Source: Moringa oleifera (lineage: Eukaryota; Streptophyta; Magnoliopsida; Brassicales; Moringaceae). Taken from it: a DNA stretch of 64,000 bases. The notes under the pieces were generated by a model. That model worked only from the letters and a program-made list of their open reading frames with translations. It did not search any database and was not told the DNA's origin. The translations under genes were made by a program, and so were the position numbers. Of this stretch, positions 10,699 through 21,970 are shown piece by piece. Every line of letters starts with the position of its first letter. The stretch's first letter is position 1. The stretch lies in assembly GCA_021397835.1 (NCBI GenBank), contig JAJFZO010000566.1, positions 2,604,001 through 2,668,000 on the forward strand, given 5' to 3'.

Positions 10699-12791
10699 AT
10701 GGCAGGAAGAAGAGGTGGCAGTGATCCTTTCTTTGATTTTGGAGATCCATTTGCTGGTTTTGGAGGCTTTGGCAGCTTTGGGGGTCATAGGAGTTTGCTC
10801 TCTAGTGTTTTTGGTGGAAGGGACCCATTTGATGATCCTTTCTTCACAAGTCCTTTTGGTGGCATGAACACACCAGGTTTCTTTGGTTTAAGTGGAAGTC
10901 CTTTTGCACCAATGCACGCGCCTGCATTCATTGAGCATCAGCCTCCATTCATTGAGCATCAACCTGCAGAGCCTAAAAGATCGAGAGGGCCAATTATTGA
11001 AGAACTAGACTCTGATGATGAGAAAGAAGAAGCAAATAAAGAGAAGAAAGAAAATCCTAGAAAGCATGGGAGGACAAGCAGTGAACCCTTTGTGGAGGAT
11101 CCAGATGATGAAGTCCAAGGTAGTATACTTCTTCCTTTGGGCATTGTTGCTGGTCATTTATTCTGGGTGTGACAAAGTGAATTGTTATATCTTTTCATCT
11201 TAAGCTGCAGAGAGAAGGAACAAACATTTGCAGCATAGGAATGACTATAATAGGTTTGGTGACACGCATCGTCATCCTCAAGGTAGCTTCACTTTTCAGA
11301 GCTCCACTGTTACTTATGGTGGTGCTAATGGTGCCTACTATACCTCCTCTACGGCACGGAGGACAGGGAGTGATGGAGTAAGTAATTCTGGAGGTTGAAA
11401 TCAAGTTAGATTTTCTTATGTTTGATCTAAGCCTTGCATCTTCTTTGTCATGGATTAGGTGACAATTGAAGAAAGTAAAGAAGCTGATACTACTGCTGGG
11501 CAAGCAACCCATCGGATTTCTAGGGGTCTTCATAACAAGGTATATTTTGAATTCAGTTCTTGTTGTCATTAATTTCCCCTAATTTTAGGTTATTTTCACT
11601 AGCATGTTGGCATATGCTTTTGCTTATATTTGACAGATCTGAATAGTATACAATGGCAATTTATTTTGTAGGGCCATACAGTCACACGAAAGCTTAATTC
11701 AGATGGTAGGGTGGACACAATGCAGACCTTGCACAATTTAAATGAAGGTATGTAGACAATTTATATTTATAGATCTCTGAGATAGTGCACTTATGGTTAT
11801 ATAGTTCCATTCACAAGAGTTGACTGGTAAATATAAGTATAATGGGTGAATATTTCAGCTGAGCTAACTGGTTTTGAAGAAGCTTGGAATGGGAGTGCCA
11901 GAAAGCATTTGCCTGGTTGGCATGGGGGTCTACACAGACATGATGATATTGGTAAAGTTCTTTTCCTGGTTTAGTATGTGTCTCTTTGTTTGTCTGGTCT
12001 GAGTTATGATTTGTGATGAGTTTTGTCCTATCTATTGCATTGCAGAAATGAGTATGGCACTATGTGTGATATTGATCTGAGAATGAGCAGCCAAACGCTG
12101 AAAACACAATAATTTGTCCTACAATTGTTCTAAAGTACTATGCCTGTACTATGGACACATGATGGATGTTGGTGAAATAAATTGCAGTCATGCAATTGTT
12201 TCTTTTTGGCATAAGTGGGCATTTCGGTTGTTTAATTATAACTAGTGCTTTTTGTGAGCAAATACAGATTAAACATATGTAGGAATCTAAGTTTTTATTT
12301 TCGTACGCACCTATAGGTTGGTTGAAACTGGTGATGCTGCTGTCGATATTACGGGATGTCAAGTATCACTATTCTTATTTGATTTAGTACCAATGTTTCC
12401 GAATTTTTCTTGTGTAGTGATTTCAGTTTCTTGAGACCTCTGCTATATTTGTTGGAGCAGACTGTATTTACCTCAACTGGGTCACTTTTTCATATTGTAT
12501 ATGACATGATGTTTTATGCAGTACAGTAATGCCTGTCTATAACAGTGTTAATTCTTTTGGGAATATTCTCATTGACTATTTTTCAAATTGGTGAAATTTT
12601 GTATTTCAGGAGCTGCCGGTAGTAGTGGACAGTCTGGGCAGGCAAGTCGCGGAGGTTGGGCACTTCCTTCCACCGAACATCCACAGCACTCGGGGAGGAT
12701 GATGCCAGATTCTAGAGACAGGGCAGGTTCTAGCATGCTCCAGTCTGGGAGAATGAAAGGTTCAGCAAATGGCAGAGGCAGGAGGGTTTAA
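10699..12791 (+). CDS. Myeloid leukemia factor (MLF)-type protein
   Basis: Coding exons are 10699-11119, 11205 (or 11211)-11377, 11459-11539, 11672-11747, 11859-11951 and 12610-12791, giving 341 (or 339) residues. The N-terminus is rich in Gly, Phe and Asp (DPFF, DPFAGFGG repeats). A charged low-complexity stretch follows around residues 95-140. The MLF core contains SFTFQSSTVTYGGANGAYYT, RTGSDGVTIEE, ISRGLHNKGHTVTRKL and a LHNLNEAELTGFEEAW segment. Animal MLF proteins bind chromatin regulators and suppress protein aggregates; the plant role is essentially undescribed, so no function is assigned. The C-terminal tail is Gly/Ser/Arg-rich. Exon 2 has two in-frame acceptors 6 bases apart (TAAG and CTGCAG), predicting isoforms with or without two alanines. 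Confidence 0.85.
10921..10962 (+). repeat. In-frame 21-bp tandem duplication in the MLF-type gene
   Basis: Two consecutive 21-base units differ at two positions and encode two copies of a seven-residue FIEHQPP/FIEHQPA-type unit. The event looks recent and keeps the reading frame. Confidence 0.8.
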
Positions 12792-13648
12792 GACTGAAGG
12801 CATGAGATGGATCTTCTTCTGCCACCATCTTCTCCTCCCGATACTGTAGTAGTTACATCTAGTCCACTGTTATGCCATGCATCAGTTGCTGTGGATTTGT
12901 AGCTGCAGTAGTCTAAACAAAGAGTTTCTAGCTAGGATCTAGACAAGCCCGTGGACCGTTTACTACTTTACCATATGCCATGTGTTTTATAATAAATTTA
13001 CTTGCATTTCTATGAAGTGGGATTTGATGATGACAATTTATCTGGGTTTGTCTTGCATACCTGTCGAATGCTTAGATATCAAGCATGAGGATTACCACAT
13101 ATTTCCATGTTTTAAGTGTTACTTCGGTGTTTTGGTGTTGCTTCAGTGGGTGCACAAGTTGTCTTTGATTTAACATGGAATCAGCAAACTGTCATTTGCT
13201 TGCTGCAACTGGCCCGATACGATGGAAGTGGTGGGTAGAGGGTATGTCACTGGGCATTAAAAAGATGTCTTTGAATGGTTGGTACTTATTATTCTTCATG
13301 GAAAACCCTATGAATTGTTTAGATGCTCAACGTGGTGTATATATATAAATGAGAAGAACAGAAGGAATGAATGGACTAGAACATCCACAAAGAATGAAAG
13401 AGTCAACCAATAGGAACGTGCCATGTGTGAGACAGTGGGGACCAATAGTTAAACAGGAGGCACAATCAGTTCCCCAGCTTCTGGTTCATGTTGCCCGGGT
13501 GGAAGAAGAAATTAGAGAAAATGTTTGAACCATGGTAAAGCTGCAACTTCAGGACTCACGAAATTAAATTGAGAACTCACAGCCACTAGATTATCCACTA
13601 GATTATTTGCTTTTAGGGTTCGCTTTAAAAAGCATCCAGGAGCAAGAA
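12792..13648. other. 3' UTR of the MLF-type gene and promoter of the release-factor gene
   Basis: An ATAATAAA-like polyadenylation signal lies near 12,990. A TATATATATAAAT box at about 13,338-13,350 is a candidate TATA element for the next gene, about 300 bases before its start codon. No gene seen. Confidence 0.4.
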
Positions 13649-16600
13649 ATGGCGGCAATTAGGACCACTGCAAACATGATCCTCAAGGAGATTCTCCATC
13701 ATCAACCGCCACTCCTCTCCTTCTCTTCCTCCTTGTCATCTTCGTCGGTTCGTACGTTGTTTCCTCGTCTTTGTGGGACCTTAAGGTTCATCCGTCAGCG
13801 TGGGATCAGCTTCAGTCCAATCCGCTGTGGTGCTGCCTCTGATTCCGGCGCCGACAAGAAGGTTTCGGCTCGGCTTTCGCAAGTTCAGCAACTCCTGCAA
13901 GAAGCTGAGGAGCGAGCTAGCTCGGCCGGGAATGAGCCCATTCCTAAAATTACTATAGGTACTTGGAAGTTTGCTTGCTTCCTCGTTTTTTATTAGGAAA
14001 ATGTTAACTTTGTTTTTCTTGCTTTTAAGTTTGGTGCGCTCTCCGCTTGCAATTAGACAATGACTAACAAAACTAATATTCCAGTGTAACACCGGAAATG
14101 AGATCTGTCTGCAACTCTTTGGCCAGATGGCAATGGTAGGAAAGTGAAGAAATTTGAACGAATACTTGTTTTTTTTTTTTGTTTGGATGGTCCAATTGAA
14201 TTACTCAACTTTCTGGGAATATCAAACCTATTCTCATTGGCCTTTCGATGAAGAACAATAATTTATTTTTTTCTATTCGACATTGTTTAAGATTTAATAG
14301 ATATATGGAATCTCATCACATCGATGTGCCATATCTGTGTCTTCTGCTGTGTGGAAAAACCATTTTCCCCATAGGACTACTGCAAATTGAGAGGAAAACT
14401 ATGGAAATCTAGAAGGAAGTCTTGAACTGCTTTGCTTGCTTTTGTGATGGGTTCCAGTCAAAGGTTCACTCTGGTCTATGAATTGGGTTTTTATTTTCAG
14501 TAACCAAATTCTTTTTGCTGATAGGTTTGCATCTGAAATGTCAATTGATACACATAAGCAGTATAATGATACTGAAAGGGTGATGACAACAAAAACTGTT
14601 CAGATGTCATTGCTGTTCCTTTGATAGCAATATAAGATTAGCTTAAGCATCCTCATCAATGTGTCGGGTAAGAGCTAGTGAGCTGAGTATGAACCTGCTA
14701 TAAAATGATTCCGGATCTCCCAAATTATGTTATTTGTTGACTGAACTAATGAACTGTTTATGGATCTTATGTGTGGTTCTGAACACTCCATTGACATTAG
14801 TTCATGACAACCAAGGTACTAGTTGGTTATTTAGGCATTTGGTAGACGAAAAGAATTTCGAGAATTTTATTTGCTGTTCTTCCCCTTAAAGATCATCAGT
14901 TGCAATTCCAATTTCTCCTCATGCTATTTTGTTGCTAAATTCAAAAGAAGAATTATAATCATTGTGATGCTTATGTAAAAGGGTTCATCTTTGAATTTTA
15001 GCATTTTGGTTTTTAGAACCTTAATAATGCCATCGTCTAGGAATCAAAGAGAGCATTTGAGACATTCAAGGAAAAATGCTGCAGTTATATGTTCTGAGGG
15101 AGGCTGCAATTAGGCAACCCTATCTTAGGAACACAAAGAATGAAGTAACGTTGACAATTTTGGAGTTTGGGAGTGCATGGTCTTCCATAGTCTGATTGCA
15201 TGGCTCCTGAAAATAAGGCTGAAAGAAACACAGGCCAAGGCCCCTTGTTCTGCTGAACCCTTGTTGCATTTTCTGTTTATTTAATTGTATGTATCAGTGA
15301 AATTTATTCCAAGAACTTTCTCGCTTGAGACGCTACTTGAGTGATCCTTAAGGTCATATGTTTTTAATCTGCACTTTGTTTCAGTGCAGATCATGTTACT
15401 GTAAATTTTGCAAGAAGTGGTGGACCTGGAGGTCAAAATGTCAACAAAGGTATGCTCCCTTATCTTCATTTTCACTGTGCCTTTCTGTCTTACATGTTCT
15501 GAATTTTAAACCCCAATCCTTGCTCTGTGACTCGTCTTGACTTATATTTATAACTGATTTTGCAGTGAACACAAAGGTGGACATGCGCTTCAATGTCAAA
15601 AATGCCTATTGGCTGAGTGACAGGGTCAGAGAAAGGATCTTGCAAATGGTTTGTTATTGTCATTTTCTGTTGAATGTCTTAAGAACTTCAGAAATTGATT
15701 AATCTTTTTGCTGGAAAAGAATGTATTTTTGAATTATTCATTATATGTTTTGTACTGTTTCTTGGCTATAGTGCAATAAAGATGCTAACGAGTAGTCAAT
15801 TGTTCAGCTTATATTAAAGTGATTTGAGAACGAAAGAATCAGTAGCATCTTCAAATGGGATATAAGTGATGTGGATTAGGTATTAATTGATTGTGCATGA
15901 GTTGTAAATTTGACATCGTATGCTGCCAATTTAAATCTCTGAGGAGTTGATTGGGAGCTTATATGCAACTTTTGTAGGATTGACAATAATATGTAATATC
16001 ACAATGCAAAGAGCCTGAGAAACATGGAAAGAACAGTAGCAGCTGTACACATCAGAGAGATCTCCAATATGTGGTTGCTTGTTTGGATTCAGTTGTTGTT
16101 CTCTTGCCTTTCTTGCTTCTCTTCAAGCCCCTGTTTTGGTTTATGAACAGGAGAAGAATAGGATAAACAAGGATGGTGAGATTGTCATTTCTTCAACGAA
16201 GACTAGAACACAGAAGTTAGCTTCTAACTCCTTTACCTGCGTTATCATTTTGCTTATATGCTTGTAATTAATCGTTTTGATTATCCCATTCTTCCTTAGG
16301 GGTAACATTGAAGATGCTCTCACAAAACTACAGGTACTAATAGAGTACATGATATATTTCTTTTTCCTTGTGCTATTATAATTTATTGCTAATTCTTTTA
16401 CACTGATTTAAGTGTAAAACTATTGTTCAACCATTATTCTAATATTGTTTAGCACATTATGAAGCAATTAACTGGCTATGATGGGCAAGTCACAAATAAT
16501 AAAGTAAAATTTCTTGCTGCCCTTTGTATGGCATGCTGTTAACTGTTTCTCCCCCTCTTGAGATGCGTACAAACTGACAATTTTAAGTCTATATTCCTCT

Positions 16601-16937
16601 CTCCTTCAGGCAATCATTGATGCTGCCTCGTATGTTCCACCACCTCCTTCAGAAGAACAAAAGAAGAAAATAGCTAAGATGTAGGATCTGTTCTTTATCT
16701 GTGTTTCTCAAGTGCAATAATATCTAGTTTTGCTTGCTATTGCTCTGGGTTACATTTTATTATTGTAGTCTCTTATAGTCTTAAGTTTGCTAGGATTGTC
16801 AAAGGAAATGAAGTGAAAGTTATTTGTTATTTCCCTGTTTTTGAAGGGCTGCTATTGGGGAGCAGAGACGTCTTAAAAGCAAGAAGGCTCTTTCAGATAA
16901 GAAGGCATTTAGGAGGAGTCGGGACAGTTGGGACTAG
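13649..16937 (+). CDS. Organellar ICT1/ArfB-type GGQ peptidyl-tRNA hydrolase (class I release-factor family)
   Basis: The product releases nascent peptides from stalled organellar ribosomes without codon recognition. Exons are 13649-13958, 15390-15449, 15566-15648, 16151-16215, 16300-16333, 16610-16680 and 16847-16937, giving 237 residues. About 75 residues at the N-terminus are Ser/Arg-rich with few acids, as in a mitochondrial or plastid transit peptide. The catalytic loop SGGPGGQNVNK has GGQ at residues 117-119. The codon-recognition domain of RF1/RF2 is absent. The basic C-terminal tail, with KSKKALSDKK then RRSRDSWD, fits the tail that enters the mRNA channel in ArfB/ICT1. The start is the first ATG in frame; the upstream in-frame TTG is rejected. 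In front of exon 2 a second AG lies 5 bases upstream; using it would shift the frame. Confidence 0.9.
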
Positions 16938-17992
16938 TTTACTTGTCATAGCTTCAATTTTTCAAGATCATCACACAAGTAGAGGTACTAAAATTCAAGA
17001 TTCATTTATGTTGTATTGTTTTCTTTTCTTCACTGGTTGTATTGCTTGCTTCTTCATTAATATGTTGTTTGTCTTTACTCCCTCTTTTTAGGAAGGACCC
17101 AAGCATTTGCTGTTCTCCGCCAATATGAACTTCCACTAGACAGGTAAGGATGGTTCTGGGAACCTGCTGGGAGTAAAAGAGATTATACTAGGAAGCGAAA
17201 GGGCTTTTTCTGTCAGTGTTTTTGGTTGAAATTACTAGATATGGGGCTGAACTGGATGTAAGATAGAAAATTCATTATAGGTTGTCAAGGGATTCACACA
17301 GATTATTCTCCCAAAATTTTGATAATGTAACTCACGCTATCAAGTCTAATTCAACACATGGGAATACCATCTGATACATTTTTAATCCCGTTTTTTTGTG
17401 TTCTTTTCCATGGGTCTTTTCATTTTGTGCAATGAATTAGTATTCTCTGAGATCCTGCATGCTTCTGGGGAGCAGAATTGATGCTTTGTTCTTGATTTCC
17501 TTTTACACATCATATTCGATGGACCATTCATGCATACGAGAACAGGTTGATATTCTCCTTATGGGAAGTTTTAGATGCCAAAGAACAATTGAAATGTGGA
17601 TGTTCACTGTTTGATACTTTTATTGAAAGTTTTCTTTGATGCGGTGTTTTGAAAAGAAAAAATCAGATACATTTTATTGATGTGAGCTGTATTGATCAGA
17701 TAAAGAAAATAGGAACATAATGAGCCTACATTGCGCGGAATCCAAAAACAAAAGAAAAAAGTTTTGTGAATTGGTTAATGAACCTGGTAACAGCATTTTC
17801 TACTCAATTTTCATCTGTAAATTTCTGTACAATTCATCAGTCATTTGGAAGAACAAGATGAGAAAAGAACAAATAATCAGTCAACACTGTATGACATATA
17901 TCCAACCAAGGAAAATTGGATCTAGAGAACTCCTAAGAGATTATTTTTCTAAGAAAGTCTCTTTCGCTTTCCAGCGCCACTTGCTAGGAAAT
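16938..17992. other. 3' UTR of the release-factor gene, with possible spliced UTR exon at 17,092-17,143
   Basis: After the stop, a GTACTA donor-like site (about 16,985) and TTTTTAG acceptor (17,091) define a 52-base exon ending CAG|GTAAGG (17,143), which suggests alternative 3' UTR splicing. The rest is AT-rich spacer between two convergent genes. No coding sequence seen. Confidence 0.4.
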
Positions 17993-18772
17993 TTACTTTC
18001 TGATAACATATTCTTCCCCTGATCTCCTATCAACATGCTTGATCCACCGTCTCTGTTTCTCACCCTTCCCTGAACTCGAACTCCCTCCGCTGGTTGCCAC
18101 ATGGGCAGTGTCCAGTCCCTTTCCCACCGGCAGAAACACAGAACGGACCAGACGTCGCGATCCGGTATCATCACTATCGATGACACTTCTCCATCTGAAA
18201 CCAGAAGCACTCTTTGAGTTAGCATTCTTGCACACCATAACAGCTCCCTTGTTGCTCAGCTTCGCCAGTCTCAAAACCCTGGCGAATTCCTTCCGCTGGG
18301 AATCCACCACTAGGAAATCTATCCCTACCAGCCCCTCCATCACCTCTTCAGGCTCCCCAACAATGACCTCCGGTGACATTCCAGCGATCTCTACCGCCGC
18401 CTGAATATACGCCGATCGTGACCGTTCATCAGGGACTATGCAGACATGTCTGCCGTCTGTATGACGGCTGGCTACCTCCAGGCCAATGCTTGTTGCCATA
18501 GCCCCACCTTGCGCCCACGTCTCCACAATGAACCTCGCGTTCCAGCCCGCAGCCATGGCCGAAACAAGCTCTGCCACCCCAGATTCCAGAAAAAGCTCAC
18601 ACTGCAAAATACGCAAAATAAAACACCCAAAGAACCGATTTCATCAGACTACAAAACACCAAAAAGAAAAGGGTATAACACAAATCCTGTTCAGGTTCAG
18701 ATAATCCCTCACCAATTTAACAGTGTCTATGTAAGCCTTGGCGGCTGTCTCAGGAGACCATACAAGCTTCAT
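17993..18772 (-). CDS. DUF1442 family protein
   Basis: Two exons, 18713-18772 and 17993-18601 (minus strand), join in frame to give 222 residues. The short first exon encodes MKLVWSPETAAKAYIDTVKL, the standard start of this plant family, and the second continues CELFLESGVAELVSAMAAGW. A Rossmann-like alternation (IVETWAQGGAMATSIGLEVA, then VCIVPDE, then IDFLVVDSQ) suggests a nucleotide- or SAM-binding fold, but no catalytic motif can be named. A Ser/Gly-rich linker and a basic C-terminus (KHVDRRSGEEYVIRK) follow. The biochemical role is unknown. The gene is convergent with the release-factor gene. A CT/GA-rich leader lies just upstream (18,773-18,825). Confidence 0.85.
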
Positions 18773-21750
18773 TTTCTCTCTTTCTCTTCTTCCGGCTCTC
18801 TCTCTCTCTTTTTCTCTCTCTGAGAGTTTTGCTTGGCTGGCAAGCTAAAAATGTTGGTTCTCAAGGGCCCTTGAAATTTGGCCTTTTATCGCAAACAAAA
18901 CGGGTGCCCCACAAACCGTTTATGTTGGACCGTTGACATTGATGCCTTCGGGTTCCCATAAACACACTGTGGATTAGCATTAGCCTATTGTTTTTCTAAA
19001 CCTCTTGACGTGTACCCACCTGGTTTTCTAATCTCTTTTTAAACATGTTTAATAAGTTTTCCCACCTTATATATATATTCAAAATAAAATATAAAATTTT
19101 AAAGTAAATTTTTTTAAAAATATATTTTAAATTATAGTAAAATTTTAATTTAAAATTTAATATATTAATTGAATCAATTATACATTTCATGATAAACAAA
19201 GAGTATTTTTATTACTCAAATAAATTTAATTAATCTTCAAATTTTTTAATAATTTTTAATTCGTAAATTATTTTTTATGAAATTGATAAATTTTTAGTTA
19301 TATAAATTTTAAAAAATATATTTTTTATATTCAATTTTTGATGATGATAGTTTAAATATTTTTTATATTTAAAAAAATCTTAAGTCAAAAATTTGATATT
19401 ATTATCAGTTAATATTATATTAAAATTTCAACTCAATGTCCATGTCATATAATTAAATGTTATAAATTTGTTATTAAGTATTAACGAAGTGACCGACCAA
19501 GTTCATATTCTTTCTCGAGCTTAATTACTTTGTTTTTTGACTTTATAAAATAAGATATCTTAGTGGCTTAAGATAAGAGTATCTACAAGGCACACATAAA
19601 AGGAAAAGCTCATTATAAGCTGGTAACCATCTATTACCGTTCATAAATGGCTGCAATCAACACATGTTTTAATAAATAATTATTTTATTTTTAAAAAATA
19701 TATTTTTAAAATTTTAAATATTTTTACTTTGATCATGATGATTAATTAAAAAAAATAAATTGACTTAAGCTCCTTACAACATGGATCAATAATTAATTAC
19801 TATTAATGCAACACATAATTAATGATAAGGAAGTCATCCTTGTTTTTTCTCTAGTAATCTTACATTTGGTGATGAAAATTTTTTGCGTTTTTTTTCTCGT
19901 AATTTTCTTAATTTTATTTTTTTATTTTACATGGCTTTTCGGACAAGTTGACAACTAATTTATTTATTGATAGTGACAACAAAGTATGATTTTAATTATG
20001 CACAAGAAACCCATGAAGGAGCATCTACTCACACTCTTAGAATTAATTCCATAAATAGATATTGTTGAAAAATAATAAAGGTTGCATTAATAAGACAACC
20101 CTTTTGTCAAAATTTTTATGATATGATTAATATTAAGTTTTTTTAATAATTAAATTATTATATTAATATAAAACTAAAATAAATAAAACAGATTATAATT
20201 AATTTATTTTATTAAATTAGTATATATCAATATGAAAAATTAACAAAAATCACGTCAATAAAAATGAATTTTTTTGTTAAAAATAAAATCTTTAAAAAAT
20301 TTCAGATCCTTTGTTGATTTGATTAGTGATTTTTTAAAAAAATGAAAAATAAAAAAATAAAATTATTATTTATCTTATTTTTTGAGTTTAGTGTAAATAT
20401 TTTATGAAGTTTTAAAATATAATATAATATAAGTTTTGAAGTTTGATCTTAATTTAATTTAAATTTAAACTACCTTAAATGTTAAACAAAAAGTTTTATT
20501 TTTAAAAATTGAATCTAAAAATTACAAAATCATATGAATAAATTAAATATTGGACCTTTAAATTTGAGAGTAACTTTGAATAAAATATATCATAACTATT
20601 TATTTAAAAGATCAATGTAAATTTGAATTAGCAAAATATTTTAATTTATTTTAAAATTAATTAAATTGATACAATTATCATCTTTGTAAAAACTTAATGT
20701 AAATTAAAATTAATAAAATATTTTAATCTATTTTAAAATGTGAATAATAAGTGTGAGGTATTTTGTGTCAAAAGTGAGAAGATAAGGTGCAAAAAAGTTA
20801 AGAGGCATATGGAAGTGGAGCCTTTTCTAATTTTTCAAAAAGGGCATTGACCCATTCTACCTCAACTTTTCTTAGGCTTCAATGGTTCAATCATGAAAAT
20901 CACCATTTGGGTATGGAAATCAATGCATAGAGTGCCTTTTTTTGTCCCTTTTAGGTGGTGAAGTGCAAGTTGAAGAAAAGTGTAAAATTGGATATTTTCT
21001 TTTTAGGAATTTTAAAATTCCCAAAATTATATTGTTTATTAACATATTTGATGCTTTATAAAATTGGTAAAAGAATGGGAAATTTGAAAATTAATTTGAC
21101 GGGTTAATATGTGATTTTTGGGTATATATTAAAAACTAGTTAGTTTAATTTCATATTTTTATTTTTAATTTGAATCAAGTTCACATATGCGTGTAAAAGT
21201 TTAATAAATTTTTAATGTGATTTAAAAATAATAAGTACTTTGTTCATTAAATAAAAAATTAATATTTAAACATATAAAAACTAAAAATAAGTTATATCTT
21301 CCCTTTGAATTTTTTATTTCAAAGTAATTTTTCAAAAAATCAAAATTTTAAAAGCAAAATTGTATCTAATTTGAATTAAAAATTTCAATATAAAATTGAG
21401 TGAATGGAAAATAAATTCTAAATTAAAAAAACAGATTAGTGCAAAATTTATTTTTATTTATTAATTTTTATATACAAAATAGATAATGTTGATTTTTTTT
21501 GTCTTAATTGTCATTCGTTTTTATTTTTTGAAGTGTTTCTTGTCATTTTATAGCGTACAATTTTTTTTTTTATGATTTTTGTACATAATATTAATTTTAT
21601 GTTTTGAAAAATAAAATAAAGAATCATTGTAATGAAAGTGAATGATTTTAAATGTGAATGGGAGAAAATTAATTCACTTTTTTTTTCCTCAATTAAGAAA
21701 AATGAAAATAAGTTGCAATTTATTGTGGGTCCCAATTGGCTTAAAGAGAA
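18773..21750. other. AT-rich spacer
   Basis: The first 180 bases include the promoter and leader of the DUF1442 gene. From 19,060 the sequence is extremely AT-rich with dispersed-repeat fragments (about 19,270-19,460). A less AT-rich island at about 20,750-20,980 contains no recognisable gene. No RNA gene was seen. Confidence 0.5.
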
Positions 21751-21769
21751 AAGATTTTTCCCGAAGATT

Positions 21770-21970
21770 ACATGAAAGAGAGAGACAGAGAAGAGGTCTC
21801 CGCGTCCGTGTGATGATGGGATGCCGTGTGGCCGTACGACACCGAGTCCGCGATTTACTGAACTGTATTCACGTCAGTGTCTATCAACTTCTGTGTCATT
21901 GGCTGCTTGGCTTGCCACGTCACCAGTCGACTATTTCTACTGCTGACATGCTATGACGTGTACAATCCAC
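21770..21970. other. GC-richer island with ACGT motifs, no gene attached
   Basis: This 200-base island stands out from about 3 kb of AT-rich DNA on either side. It carries CG dinucleotides and several ACGT cores (TTCACGTCAG, GCCACGTCAC, TATGACGTGT), as in a plant promoter. No start codon with a credible reading frame follows. It may be a promoter relic or part of a transposon. Confidence 0.35.

Noticed and set aside
12046..12080. Alternative last exon of the MLF-type gene after an acceptor at 12,045
   Set aside because: It fits in frame and stops after about 11 codons, but the exon at 12,610 is longer and gives a better C-terminus. Kept only as a possible minor isoform.
13607..13648. In-frame upstream extension of the GGQ factor beginning at TTG
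   Set aside because: The first codon is TTG, not ATG. The ATG at 13,649 gives a normal transit-peptide start.
17941..18225. 94-codon minus-strand frame overlapping the DUF1442 gene
   Set aside because: It is the coding sequence of DUF1442 read in another frame.
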